From contig SEAC01000034.1 of the NCBI GenBank assembly GCA_004173235.1, forward strand, positions 1 to 47,009: a stretch of 47,009 bases of DNA. Reading direction: 5' to 3'. This document shows positions 7,534 to 16,065 of the stretch, piece after piece; within the stretch, counting starts at the first letter, position 1; every line of letters starts with the position of its first letter. The position numbers and the translations under genes are program-made. The notes under the pieces are model-generated. The model was not told the origin of the DNA. It made no database searches and saw only the letters and a program-made list of their open reading frames with translations. This DNA is from Chitinophagaceae bacterium (GTDB lineage: Bacteria > Bacteroidota > Bacteroidia > Chitinophagales > Chitinophagaceae).

Positions 7534-8811
7534 ATGGAAATAATCAGGTACCCCCAGCGGAGTGACTGGAGCCGCATTACAGAACGGCCGTATGCCGACG
7601 ATCGTGCAGTGCAGGAGATCGTCCGCAACATCCTGTACGATGTGCGTGAACAGGGTGATGCCGCACTGATGGATATGGCTTTGCGGTTGGATGGAATAGC
7701 ACTGAACGCGCTTCGGGTGTCGGCAGTAGAAATACAGTCGGCGGAAAGCAGGCTCAGCGAAGAATTGAAAGCTGCGATCCGGCAGGCCTATGCAAACATT
7801 CAGACCTTCCACCGCGCCCAACTGCGTATGGAGGATGTGGTGGAAACGGCGCCGGGCATCCGCTGCTGGCGCAGGAACGTCGGCATTGAACGTGTGGGGT
7901 TGTATATCCCGGGCGGTAGCGCGCCGCTGTTCTCTACGGTGCTGATGCTGGGTGTGCCTGCGCAGCTGGCAGGCTGTGCGCACGTGGTGTTGTGTACGCC
8001 CCCTGGCAAGGAAGGTGCGGTTCACCCGGCGATCCTGTATGCAGCTTCGCTTTGCGGCATCACCAACATTGTGAAAGCGGGTGGTGCGGGAGCTGTGGCT
8101 GCAATGGCTTTTGGAACGCAAACGGTTTCTAAAGTAGACAAGATATTTGGTCCCGGCAATCAATACGTGACCGTTGCCAAGCAATGGGTGCAGCAGGAAG
8201 GCGTGGCTATCGACATGCCCGCAGGACCAAGCGAGGTGTGCGTGTTAGCGGATGCGCGAGCCGACGCTGCATTCATCGCGGCCGACCTGCTTTCGCAGGC
8301 GGAGCACGGCGCCGACAGCCAGGTGCTGCTGCTCACGGATGATGATGTGCTGCTGCGCAACGTCCAGGATGCGCTTGCGACGCAACTCACCTTGCTTCCG
8401 CGCGCCGGCGTTGCGCAGAAGGCGCTCGAAAAAAGCCGGATGGTGCTCCTCCACGACCTTGATGAAGCGATGGAGCTGGCCAATGCCTACGCGGCCGAGC
8501 ACCTGATCCTTCAATGTGCTGATGCAGAAGATCGTGCCGGGCAGGTGCGCAATGCGGGTTCTGTGTTCATCGGTGCTTATTCGCCGGAGAGCGTGGGCGA
8601 CTATGCAAGCGGCACCAACCACACCCTGCCCACCAACGGCTATGCGCGCGCCTACAGCGGTGTAAGCGTGGATAGCTTCGTGAAAAAGATCACATTTCAA
8701 AGGCTCACCCGCGAAGGGCTGGAAGGCATCGCCAACACAGTAACGCTGATGGCAGAAGCAGAAGGGTTGCAAGCCCATGCCGAGGCCGTTCGCGTAAGGC
8801 TGCGCAACTGA
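7534..8811 (+). CDS. hisD: Histidinol dehydrogenase
   Basis: 425-aa HisD, which oxidises L-histidinol to L-histidine in two NAD-dependent steps. Family signatures seen: KIFGPGNQYVTVAKQWV, DMPAGPSEVCVLADA (P229 onward), LLSQAEHGADSQVLLLT with zinc-site Gln and His, and ASGTNHTLPTNGYARAYSGV near the C terminus. Length is normal. It lies between hisG and hisC in the same orientation; the 78-bp gap to hisC contains a heptamer tandem array. Confidence 0.97.
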   Translation: MEIIRYPQRSDWSRITERPYADDRAVQEIVRNILYDVREQGDAALMDMALRLDGIALNALRVSAVEIQSAESRLSEELKAAIRQAYANIQTFHRAQLRMEDVVETAPGIRCWRRNVGIERVGLYIPGGSAPLFSTVLMLGVPAQLAGCAHVVLCTPPGKEGAVHPAILYAASLCGITNIVKAGGAGAVAAMAFGTQTVSKVDKIFGPGNQYVTVAKQWVQQEGVAIDMPAGPSEVCVLADARADAAFIAADLLSQAEHGADSQVLLLTDDDVLLRNVQDALATQLTLLPRAGVAQKALEKSRMVLLHDLDEAMELANAYAAEHLILQCADAEDRAGQVRNAGSVFIGAYSPESVGDYASGTNHTLPTNGYARAYSGVSVDSFVKKITFQRLTREGLEGIANTVTLMAEAEGLQAHAEAVRVRLRN

Positions 8812-8844
8812 GCGCCGCCCCAATATTTCGGCACCCTGCGAAAA

Positions 8845-8879
8845 ACCACAAACCACAAACTACAAACCACAAACATCAA
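8845..8879 (+). repeat. Heptamer tandem array within the his operon
   Basis: Five consecutive 7-base units (accacaa, accacaa, actacaa, accacaa, acatcaa) plus a partial unit lie in the hisD-hisC gap, ending about 10 bases before the hisC start. No inverted partner array is seen nearby. Confidence 0.75.
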
Positions 8880-8889
8880 ACCCCACCCG

Positions 8890-9945
8890 ATGTTCGATCT
8901 CGATAAACTGGTACGGCCCAATATCAAGGCCCTGAAGCCTTATTCTTCCGCACGCTCCGAATTCAGCGGAAGTGCGAGCGTGTTCCTCGATGCCAACGAG
9001 AATTCATTTGGCTCGCCGCTTACGAAATGGTACAACCGGTATCCTGATCCACTGCAATGGGAGCTGAAGCGGAAGATACAGGCCATCAAAAATGTTCCGG
9101 CCGAAAGCATGTTGCTCGGCAACGGTTCCGATGAGTGCATCGACCTCCTCATACGAGCCTTCTGCGAGCCTGGCATCGACCGCATCCTGGTCTGCCCGCC
9201 CACCTACGGTATGTATGAAGTGTATGCCCAGGTAAACAATGTGCCGGTCGACTTTGTGCCGCTTCGCGCTGAAGATTTCCAACTCGACCTCGAAGGGATC
9301 GAAGGCGCGCTTACTGCGTCTACGAAGCTGATCTTCCTTTGTTCGCCGAATAACCCGACCGGGAACAGCCTGTACCGCGAGGACATCGAAATGATCCTGA
9401 ATAATTTCGACAATCTGGTAGTGGTGGACGAAGCATACATCAATTATAGCCGCAACCGCTCCTTTCTTTCCGAGTTGAAAGACTACCCGAACCTCGTGGT
9501 GCTGCAAACGTTTTCAAAGGCTTGGGGGTTGGCGGCCCTGAGGCTAGGTGTCACCTACGCTTCGCCCGCCCTCATCGACGTGCTCAACAAGATCAAGCCG
9601 CCCTACAACATCAATGCGGCAACGCAGGAGATAGCGTTAAAGGCGCTCGAGGGCCTCGAAGAAGTGAACAGCATGATCCGCGAGACGGTGCAGGAACGCA
9701 GTGCGCTTAGCGATGCACTTGCCGCGCTGCCCTTCGTGCAAAAGATCTTCCCTACCGACGCCAACTTCCTGCTTGCGCGCATGACTGATGCTACAGCGGT
9801 ATACGAATACCTGCGCGATCGCGGCATCATCGTGCGCAACCGCAGCAACGTATTGCTATGCGATGATTGCCTGCGCATCACGGTGGGCACGCCCGGTCAG
9901 GACGAGAAATTAATAAACGCATTAAAAGAATATACGAATGCCTGA
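8890..9945 (+). CDS. hisC: Histidinol-phosphate aminotransferase
   Basis: 351-aa PLP-dependent class II aminotransferase converting imidazole-acetol phosphate to histidinol phosphate. Visible family features: [11 protein letters not shown] near the N terminus, [37 protein letters not shown], and the PLP-lysine K210 in [14 protein letters not shown]. The C-terminal [14 protein letters not shown] block carries the substrate-binding Arg. Its last codons overlap the start of hisB by 8 bp, suggesting translational coupling. Confidence 0.96.
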   Translation: MFDLDKLVRPNIKALKPYSSARSEFSGSASVFLDANENSFGSPLTKWYNRYPDPLQWELKRKIQAIKNVPAESMLLGNGSDECIDLLIRAFCEPGIDRILVCPPTYGMYEVYAQVNNVPVDFVPLRAEDFQLDLEGIEGALTASTKLIFLCSPNNPTGNSLYREDIEMILNNFDNLVVVDEAYINYSRNRSFLSELKDYPNLVVLQTFSKAWGLAALRLGVTYASPALIDVLNKIKPPYNINAATQEIALKALEGLEEVNSMIRETVQERSALSDALAALPFVQKIFPTDANFLLARMTDATAVYEYLRDRGIIVRNRSNVLLCDDCLRITVGTPGQDEKLINALKEYTNA

Positions 9946-11095
9946 AGTTCAGAAGCCACGTCGCTGCCTCTTTGTAGATCGTGATGGAACGATGATCAAG
10001 GAATACCCGCCGTTGTACCAGATCGATGATTTCAGCAAGCTCTCCTTCTACCCCGAAGCATTGCTGTACCTCGGTCGCATTGCGCGCGAGCTCGACTTCG
10101 AACTGGTGCTCGTGAGCAACCAGGACGGGCTTGGTACGCCCAAGTTTCCGGAGCAGGATTTCACGCCGGTGCACCGCCTGATCATGGAGACTTTTGCGGG
10201 AGAAGGCGTTCACTTCAGCGAGGAGCTCATCGATCGCAGCATGCCGGAGGATGGATTGGATACGCGCAAGCCTGGTATCGGCATGTTTGGAAAGTATCTC
10301 GATAACCCGGCGTTCGACATACCGGGTTCCTACGTGATCGGCGACCGCATCACCGACGTTCAATTGGCCAAAAACCTGGGTTGTGCGGCGATCTGGCTCA
10401 AGAACAACCCAACACTCGGAGGTGGAGAAGTGAAAGATGGCGCTGCTGAACTCGAACGGCATGTGGCGCTGGCAACCAAAGACTGGAAAGACATCTATGA
10501 ATACCTGCGCGGCAAGGAGCGGAGCGTAATCCATACGCGCAACACGTCGGAAACAATGATCGAGATCGCACTGAACCTCGAAGGAAGCGGGCAATGTGCC
10601 ATCAACACAGGGCTCCATTTCTTCGACCACATGCTCGACCAGGTGGGCCGGCATGGTGGCATGGACCTTTCCATCCGTGTGCAGGGCGACCTCCACATCG
10701 ACGAACACCACACCATTGAAGACACGGGCATTGCGCTGGGCGAGGCTTTTGCCAAAGCGTTGGGGAGCAAGCGCGGGATCGAGCGCTATGGTTTTGCGCT
10801 GCCGATGGATGAAACCGAAGCCAAGGTGTTGCTCGACTTCGGCGGCCGCAACTGGATCGTTTGGAATGCAGTGTTCCGACGCGAAAAAGTAGGAGACATG
10901 CCAACCGAAATGTTCTTCCACTTCTTCAAGTCGTTTTCCGATGCTGCGCGCTGCAACCTCCACGTGGAGTGCCGCGGCGACAACGAGCACCACAAGATCG
11001 AAGCGATCTTCAAGGCTTTTGCAAAGGCGCTGAAAATGGCTGTGCGCAAAGATCCTTTGAGCGATTACCTGCCGAGCACGAAGGGTGTGTTATAA
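9938..11095 (+). CDS. hisB: Bifunctional histidinol-phosphatase / imidazoleglycerol-phosphate dehydratase
   Basis: 385-aa fusion. Residues about 1-165 are a HAD phosphatase with the catalytic [10 protein letters not shown] motif, a [11 protein letters not shown] motif and [15 protein letters not shown]. Residues about 195-385 are the dehydratase, with [31 protein letters not shown] and [15 protein letters not shown], which supply the metal-binding histidines. This N-phosphatase/C-dehydratase arrangement is the gamma-proteobacterial and Bacteroidota form. It is the last gene of this his cluster, followed immediately by a strong terminator. Confidence 0.97.
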   Translation: MPEVQKPRRCLFVDRDGTMIKEYPPLYQIDDFSKLSFYPEALLYLGRIARELDFELVLVSNQDGLGTPKFPEQDFTPVHRLIMETFAGEGVHFSEELIDRSMPEDGLDTRKPGIGMFGKYLDNPAFDIPGSYVIGDRITDVQLAKNLGCAAIWLKNNPTLGGGEVKDGAAELERHVALATKDWKDIYEYLRGKERSVIHTRNTSETMIEIALNLEGSGQCAINTGLHFFDHMLDQVGRHGGMDLSIRVQGDLHIDEHHTIEDTGIALGEAFAKALGSKRGIERYGFALPMDETEAKVLLDFGGRNWIVWNAVFRREKVGDMPTEMFFHFFKSFSDAARCNLHVECRGDNEHHKIEAIFKAFAKALKMAVRKDPLSDYLPSTKGVL

Positions 11096-11129
11096 AAAAA
11101 AGAGGCGTTGCACTGCAACGCCTCTTTTG
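11094..11129. terminator. Bidirectional terminator between hisB and msrA
   Basis: AGAGGCGTTGC (11101-11111) pairs perfectly with GCAACGCCTCT (11115-11125), with A runs on the left and T runs on the right. It begins at the hisB stop codon and ends the his transcript as well as the convergent msrA transcript. Confidence 0.9.
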
Positions 11130-11143
11130 TATCGAACAGAAAA

Positions 11144-11797
11144 TCAGTTCTTCAATTTTTTCGCGAATACCTTCTGGAACTTTTCAAGTTTCGGCCGTAT
11201 AACCACGGCGCAATAAGGGTTAGAGTATTTGTTGTTCTGGTAGTAATCCTGGTGATAGTCTTCGGCAGCATAGAAACGTGCGAAAGGAGCCACCTCGGTT
11301 ACGATCAGCTTGGCATAGGCGCCGCTTTTATTGAGTTCGCGGATGTAATACTCCGACTTGTCTTTTTGAGCGGCATCGTGGTAGAAGATGGCGCTGCGGT
11401 ATTGTGGACCTTCATCGGCTCCCTGCTTGTTGAGCGAGGTAGGATCATGCACTTCGAAAAAAACCTGGAGGAGTTCGTCGTACGAGATCTTGTCGGGCTC
11501 ATATACTACCTGCACACATTCCGCATAGCCGCTCGTGCCGGTGCTTACCTCTTCGTAGCTGGGGTTGGGCTTCTTGCCACCCGAATAACCGGAGGTAACT
11601 TTCAACACGCCATTCAACTGTTCAAACACCGCTTCCGTGCACCAGAAGCAGCCGGTTGCAAAGGTTGCAGTGTCGGTTCGCTCCGTGCCTGCGCTGTCAT
11701 AGATCGATGCGCTCATCTTATTGGATTGGGTTTCGGCTACACAGCCGGCCGCGATCCCAATGAGGATGATGAGGCCGGCAAATATTTTATGGTTCAT
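11144..11797 (-). CDS. msrA: Peptide methionine-S-sulfoxide reductase, exported form
   Basis: 217-aa MsrA. It reduces methionine-S-sulfoxide in damaged proteins using the catalytic Cys of GCFWCTE (C50). Further family motifs are VTSGYSGG, the HDPTSLNKQGADEGPQYRSAI block, and EDYHQDYY near the C terminus. An N-terminal hydrophobic stretch ending GIAAGC looks like a lipoprotein signal, so it probably acts in the periplasm. The start at this ATG is chosen because it begins the signal sequence; an ATG four codons upstream is also in frame. No MsrB domain is fused. Confidence 0.93.
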   Translation of the reverse strand: MNHKIFAGLIILIGIAAGCVAETQSNKMSASIYDSAGTERTDTATFATGCFWCTEAVFEQLNGVLKVTSGYSGGKKPNPSYEEVSTGTSGYAECVQVVYEPDKISYDELLQVFFEVHDPTSLNKQGADEGPQYRSAIFYHDAAQKDKSEYYIRELNKSGAYAKLIVTEVAPFARFYAAEDYHQDYYQNNKYSNPYCAVVIRPKLEKFQKVFAKKLKN

Positions 11798-11921
11798 CAG
11801 GTGTCGCACTTAATACCGCAAAATTCCCTGTAAGGTCGACAAATAAAGCACAAATACGCTTTTTTAACAAGGGTTTTGAGCCCGCTTTGGCTTTCCTTTA
11901 AGACGGCACGAAAGGCTGTTG

Positions 11922-11929
11922 TACCTTTG
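11922..11929 (+). promoter_or_regulatory. -7 promoter box for mutS2
   Basis: TACCTTTG matches TAnnTTTG and ends 26 nt before the mutS2 ATG. Confidence 0.6.
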
Positions 11930-11955
11930 CAGACCTGATTAAGGAAGTAAGTTTC

Positions 11956-14067
11956 ATGAAGTTATACCCGGAATCCGCACCCGTGCAGCTCGAGTTCGAC
12001 AAGATCTGTGGCCTCCTCCACGAGCGCTGCCGTACGGAGTATGCCCGCGAGAAAGCACTGGCGCTTCGGATCCACACACGCAGGGAGATCATTGCAACAG
12101 AGCTGCTGCAATCACACGAATACAAGCAGATCGTGCAGAATGCGATTCATTTCCCCAACGACTATGTGCTGAACCTGCGGCGCGAACTACGCCTGCTCGC
12201 CATCCCGGGCTCCATGCTTGGTGGTGAAGAGCTTGTGGCCGTGCGCAAGCTGGCCGAAACGATGGAGCGCGTGTTTCGCTGGTTTGACAGTGAACGCCGC
12301 ATTGCCTTCCCGGGCCTTGCAGCCGTTATCGAAGGAACGTACTACGAGAAAGCGATCCGCGAGATGATCGATGACGTGATCGATGAAACCGGCACCGTTA
12401 AAGACAACGCCTCGCCGGAGCTCGCGCAGATCCGCATGAGCCTTTATCGCAAGCGCCAGGAGCTGCGTCGCGTGTTCGACCGCATCGTAAGCAAACTCAA
12501 TAAGAACGGTTACCTCGCCGATATCGAAGAAAGCTTCATGAACGGACGCCGCGTGATTGCCGTGCTTGCCGAACAGAAGCGTACCGTTGGCGGCATCCTC
12601 CATGGTGAAAGCGATAGCCGGCGCACGGCTTTCATAGAGCCCGATGAAACGGTTGAATTGAACAACCAGGTGTACGAGCTCGAATCGGACGAGCGGAAAG
12701 AAGTGTACCGCATTCTCAAGCAACTCACGAAAGACCTTTCGATATACGCGCCGCTGCTGACCACCTATCATGCGGTGAGTGGCGAATACGATTTCATTTA
12801 TGCCAAGGCGCAACTTGCGATCGCCCTGCATGCCGAGTACCCGGTGCTTCAGGATAAGCCGCACATCAACCTCGTGCAGGCACGCCATCCGCTGCTGCTG
12901 ATGTATAACGAGCGATCGGGCAAACGCACCATGCCCATGGATCTTCAGCTCGATGACGAACAACGTATCCTGGTCATTTCTGGTCCCAACGCCGGCGGCA
13001 AAACGGTGACGATGAAAACGGTGGGACTGTTGCAGCTGATGGTGCAAAGCGGGCTGCTGGTGCCGGTGCATCCATCCAGCACCTTCGGCATCTTCAAGCA
13101 GCTGCTCATTCATATCGGCGACACACAAAGCATCGAGTTCGAGCTGTCCACTTACAGCAGCCACCTGCTGCACATGAAGTCGTTCATGGAAACAGCCAAT
13201 GGACGCACTCTGTTCTTCATCGACGAACTTGGATCGGGCTCCGACCCCAACCTCGGTGGCGCCTTTGCGGAAGTGATCCTTGAGGAGCTCGCGCGCAAGC
13301 ATGCCATCGGCATCGTGACCACCCACTACCTCAACCTGAAGGTGATGGCCAATAAGACGAAGGGCATTCTCAATGGTGCGATGGCCTTCGACGAACAGAA
13401 GCTCATGCCTCTGTACAAGCTGAATATCGGCAAGCCGGGCTCCTCGTACACGTTTTCCATCGCCGAGCGCATCGGTCTCGACCGGCGCCTCATCGATCGC
13501 GCGCGCAGCCTCGTAGACAATGAGCATTTCAAGCTCGATAAACTGCTGAACCGCACGGAGCAGGACCTGCAGGTGCTTGATCAGCGGCAGCGCGAGCTGC
13601 ATAAACTGCTGAAAGAAAATGAGCGGCTGAAACGCGAAATGGAACAGGTGATGGACCGCGAACGCCACCGCCAGCAGGTGGAAGTATTGAAGGAGCAGAA
13701 CAAGATTTCGGAAGAACGCATTGCATACCTGAAGGATATGGAGCGCAAGCTGCGCCAGATCACTCTCGACTGGCGAAAGGCGGAAGACAAGAATGCTGTG
13801 TTCAAGGAAATGGCGTCCTTGCTCTTCAAGCAGAACAATGAGCAGAAGGTGGTAAGCAAGAAGCAAAAGCAGCTCAATGCGAAGTATGAAGAGCTATCCG
13901 GAGAAATACGGGTGGGCGATAAAGTGAAGATGAAGAAGAACCTGCAGGTGGGCGAAGTGCTGGAGCTGCGTGGCAAGCGTGCAGTGGTGCGCATCGGGCA
14001 GTTGCCCATGCAGGTGGACCTAGCCAACCTGGTGCTTGTTCGTGAAAAAGAAAGCGAGGGCGAATAA
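11956..14067 (+). CDS. mutS2: MutS2-family ATPase lacking the Smr domain
   Basis: 703-aa MutS homologue of the MutS2 type. The Walker A motif GPNAGGKT is at residues 343-350, the Walker B LFFIDELGSGSDP at about 419-431, and a TTHYLNLK segment follows. A long coiled-coil-like region (about 510-650) and a KOW-like beta domain (VGDKVKMKKNLQVGEVLEL) come after. MutS2 proteins act on branched recombination intermediates or stalled ribosomes, not mismatches. The chain ends at the point where the usual C-terminal Smr nuclease domain would start, so it has no Smr part. The next genes are tRNAs on the other strand. Confidence 0.9.
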   Translation: MKLYPESAPVQLEFDKICGLLHERCRTEYAREKALALRIHTRREIIATELLQSHEYKQIVQNAIHFPNDYVLNLRRELRLLAIPGSMLGGEELVAVRKLAETMERVFRWFDSERRIAFPGLAAVIEGTYYEKAIREMIDDVIDETGTVKDNASPELAQIRMSLYRKRQELRRVFDRIVSKLNKNGYLADIEESFMNGRRVIAVLAEQKRTVGGILHGESDSRRTAFIEPDETVELNNQVYELESDERKEVYRILKQLTKDLSIYAPLLTTYHAVSGEYDFIYAKAQLAIALHAEYPVLQDKPHINLVQARHPLLLMYNERSGKRTMPMDLQLDDEQRILVISGPNAGGKTVTMKTVGLLQLMVQSGLLVPVHPSSTFGIFKQLLIHIGDTQSIEFELSTYSSHLLHMKSFMETANGRTLFFIDELGSGSDPNLGGAFAEVILEELARKHAIGIVTTHYLNLKVMANKTKGILNGAMAFDEQKLMPLYKLNIGKPGSSYTFSIAERIGLDRRLIDRARSLVDNEHFKLDKLLNRTEQDLQVLDQRQRELHKLLKENERLKREMEQVMDRERHRQQVEVLKEQNKISEERIAYLKDMERKLRQITLDWRKAEDKNAVFKEMASLLFKQNNEQKVVSKKQKQLNAKYEELSGEIRVGDKVKMKKNLQVGEVLELRGKRAVVRIGQLPMQVDLANLVLVREKESEGE

Positions 14068-14206
14068 GCGAAGAAGCCTTGACACTTGCGTTCGAAACAA
14101 GCAGGCTCCTGTCGCACCAGGTGTTGTAAATAAAGTCCACCTGGCACCAGCGTGGCTTTATGAACGCGCACTCTGTGCGCCGCAGCCAGCAAAACCAGGA
14201 CTTCTT

Positions 14207-14243
14207 AAAAAAAAGCCCACCTAACGCTAAAGCTTCGGTGGGC
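14207..14243 (-). terminator. Intrinsic terminator of tRNA-Ser(CGA)
   Basis: On the minus strand GCCCACC pairs with GGTGGGC across a 15-nt loop, followed by eight Ts, a few bases after the encoded CCA of the tRNA. Confidence 0.8.
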
Positions 14244-14245
14244 GC

Positions 14246-14335
<90 letters not shown>

Positions 14336-14403
14336 TTTGGTTGGGGGAGGCAAAAGTAGGATTATTCACGCAAATCCAAAACGCATTTTTGTTCCGGCAA
14401 CCC

Positions 14404-14411
14404 TATTTTCG
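14404..14411 (+). promoter_or_regulatory. Possible variant -7 box for LURP-one-like gene
   Basis: TATTTTCG differs from TAnnTTTG at one base (C for T) and ends 19 nt before the ATG at 14431. It is the best promoter candidate in the gap between tRNA-Ser and this gene. Confidence 0.3.
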
Positions 14412-14430
14412 CAAAAACTCCCAACTGCGT

Positions 14431-15030
14431 ATGAGCTTGTTTTTCCCCTCCTTCTTCGAAGGCAATGAGTATTTCATCGATGAGAAGGTTCAGTTTCTCA
14501 AATTCGGCAACGAATACAGAGTGTACGACGCTACCGGTTTCCAGATCGGTATGGTGCGTCAGAACGTTCCGGGCTGGCACAAAGTGCTGCGGTTGCTGCT
14601 GAATAAGAAAATGCTGCCCTTCCAGCTGGCAATCACGGACAGCAACGAGCAGGAGGTCGCCACCATCCACCGTGGCTGGACCTTCTGGATGTCGAAGATC
14701 ACGATCAAGGACGGAAGCGGCAACGACATCGGATACATCCGCCAGCGATTCACGTTCCTGAAGCCGAAGTTCCAGATCTTCGACACATCCGGTCAGCAGA
14801 TCTCCGAGATCAGCGGCGACTGGAAGGCCTGGAACTTCAACATCGTCGATCCCGGGGGCAACCAGATCGGTTCCATTAATAAGAAATGGGCCGGGTTGGG
14901 AAAAGAGCTGTTCACCACTGCCGACAAATACAACGTGAGCATCGTGCCGCAATATGCCGAAGACCGCAACAAGATGAACATCGTAGCCACCGCCATCACG
15001 ATCGACATGGTATTGAAAGAAAGTAAATGA
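14431..15030 (+). CDS. LURP-one/scramblase-like beta-barrel domain protein
   Basis: 199-aa protein beginning MSLFFPSFFEGNEYFIDEK. It consists of repeated short beta-hairpins with 'x-D-x-x-G-x-x-I-G' turns (YDATGFQIGMV, IKDGSGNDIGYI, FDTSGQQISEI, VDPGGNQIGSI), the pattern of the LURP-one/phospholipid-scramblase-like fold. No signal peptide or membrane segment is visible, so it is probably cytoplasmic or peripheral. The function in bacteria is unknown. A longer in-frame start exists upstream, but it would run through tRNA-Ser, so the internal ATG is used. A hairpin terminator follows. Confidence 0.8.
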   Translation: MSLFFPSFFEGNEYFIDEKVQFLKFGNEYRVYDATGFQIGMVRQNVPGWHKVLRLLLNKKMLPFQLAITDSNEQEVATIHRGWTFWMSKITIKDGSGNDIGYIRQRFTFLKPKFQIFDTSGQQISEISGDWKAWNFNIVDPGGNQIGSINKKWAGLGKELFTTADKYNVSIVPQYAEDRNKMNIVATAITIDMVLKESK

Positions 15031-15042
15031 TCTGGGATGATG

Positions 15043-15072
15043 AGAGGCTCGCACTGCGGGCCTCTTTTTTTT
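15043..15072 (+). terminator. Intrinsic terminator of the LURP-one-like gene
   Basis: AGAGGCTCGCA pairs with TGCGGGCCTCT (one T-G pair; the innermost pairs would open), followed by a T run, starting 12 nt after the stop codon. Confidence 0.8.
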
Positions 15073-15110
15073 GTGTGAATTGGCGAGAAGTTGCAAGTTC
15101 AGTTAAGAAG

Positions 15111-15146
15111 AAAAGCCCGCCTTTGCACAGGCGTGCTTGGGCGGGC
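15111..15146 (-). terminator. Intrinsic terminator of tRNA-Ser(TGA)
   Basis: On the minus strand GCCCGCC and GGCGGGC enclose an 18-nt loop and are followed by TTTT, immediately past the tRNA. Confidence 0.75.
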
Positions 15147-15151
15147 GGGAG

Positions 15152-15236
15152 CGGAGAGAGAGGGATTCGAACCCCCGGACCTTTAACAGTCAACGGTTTT
15201 CAAGACCGCCGCAATCGACCGCTCTGCCATCTCTCC
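15152..15236 (-). tRNA. tRNA-Ser (anticodon TGA)
   Basis: Minus-strand class II tRNA with acceptor stem GGAGAGA/TCTCTCC, anticodon loop CTTGAAA (reads UCA and UCG-type codons), long variable arm and GGTTCGAATCC T-loop. CCA is not encoded here, unlike the neighbouring tRNA-Ser(CGA). Confidence 0.96.
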
Positions 15237-15381
15237 GAAACGAAGATAGGGGGGCGCGTACAAACAGCCAAAATTGTGGATGTAATTCGAAAGGGTATGT
15301 ATGCAAATTCCATCACCAGCGCATGAGCATCATTTTTGCTTCGATTGAGGAGCATCATTTTCACATGCTACCTCTTCTGTT

Positions 15382-15401
15382 TAGCTTCGCACAAACGAAG
15401 C
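15382..15401 (+). promoter_or_regulatory. Possible variant -7 box and small hairpin before lipoprotein gene
   Basis: TAGCTTCG (15382-15389) differs from TAnnTTTG by one base. It overlaps a perfect 6-bp inverted repeat, GCTTCG-CACAAA-CGAAGC, just before the ATG at 15404. A regulatory role is a guess. Confidence 0.25.
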
Positions 15402-15403
15402 AC

Positions 15404-16015
15404 ATGAAACGTTTTTGGATATTCTTCCTTCTTGCCGCGCTGAGTGCGTGTGCCGGACCTGGCCGCATCAGCAGCGCCTGGGTGAAGCCTGGTAACATCG
15501 CCTTTACTCCCACGCGCGTCATCGTGTTTTGCGTGGTGCCTTTGGCGGATAGCAGCCTGCGTGTGCCGATGGAGCAACACCTCGCTGACGACCTCCGCAC
15601 GATGGGCTTTCCCGCGCAGCCCGGCTCGGTCAAGTACGCTTCCGTCCACCTCGCCGCTATGAGCCGCGACAGTGCCTATTCCGTTCTTCGTTCCGATAGC
15701 GTGGATGCCGTAGTGACCATCGTGCTGAAGGCAGCGGGACGCGAAGTGCTGCCCGTGGAGCAACGTAGTGCGCAATACCAGCAATGGCAATTTCCCGGCT
15801 ATTATCATAAAGTGGAAAGCGAGGCCGCTATTCCGGAAACAGTAACCTTTATGCACCGCTATTGGGAAAGCAACACCTACAACCTGCTGACGCGCGAATT
15901 GCTTGCTACCTTGCAAACAGAGAGTTTCGATGCCGGCAGCGCAGCTCAGTCGGCGCACGAATACGGCAAGCTCGTTTCAACGCACCTGCAAGCCGCCGGC
16001 GTGTTCCGTCGCTGA
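15404..16015 (+). CDS. Putative lipoprotein of unknown function
   Basis: 203-aa protein starting MKRFWIFFLLAALSAC, a clear lipoprotein signal peptide with lipobox LSAC (C16), so probably envelope-anchored. The mature part has a compact alpha/beta look (TRVIVFCVVPLADSSLRVPMEQHLADDLRTMG..., then DAVVTIVLKAAGREV), similar in style to small DUF4136-like lipoproteins, but I cannot assign a family with confidence. The upstream in-frame extension overlaps tRNA-Ser and is not used. The ABC exporter starts 50 nt downstream with its own -7 box. Confidence 0.75.
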   Translation: MKRFWIFFLLAALSACAGPGRISSAWVKPGNIAFTPTRVIVFCVVPLADSSLRVPMEQHLADDLRTMGFPAQPGSVKYASVHLAAMSRDSAYSVLRSDSVDAVVTIVLKAAGREVLPVEQRSAQYQQWQFPGYYHKVESEAAIPETVTFMHRYWESNTYNLLTRELLATLQTESFDAGSAAQSAHEYGKLVSTHLQAAGVFRR

Positions 16016-16043
16016 CGAAGGCAAGGGCAGCCTGACCGCGTAG

Positions 16044-16051
16044 TACCTTTG
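16044..16051 (+). promoter_or_regulatory. -7 promoter box for ABC exporter
   Basis: TACCTTTG matches TAnnTTTG and ends 14 nt before the GTG start codon at 16066, which supports that start. Confidence 0.6.
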
Positions 16052-16065
16052 CGCAAATCACTTGC

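Noticed and set aside
12187..13866. Long open frame (559 codons) antisense to mutS2
   Set aside because: It is the complement of a well-supported gene in a GC-rich genome where antisense frames stay open; the translation is rich in His and Val with no recognisable domain.
14068..14206. Possible regulatory RNA between mutS2 and tRNA-Ser
   Set aside because: There are inverted repeats (GCGCAC-TCT-GTGCGC and ACCAGGTG...CACCTGGC), but no T run, promoter or known RNA motif; I see nothing firm in this interval.
15137..15403. Long start for the lipoprotein at 15404
   Set aside because: The extension overlaps tRNA-Ser(TGA) and puts the signal peptide in the middle of the protein.
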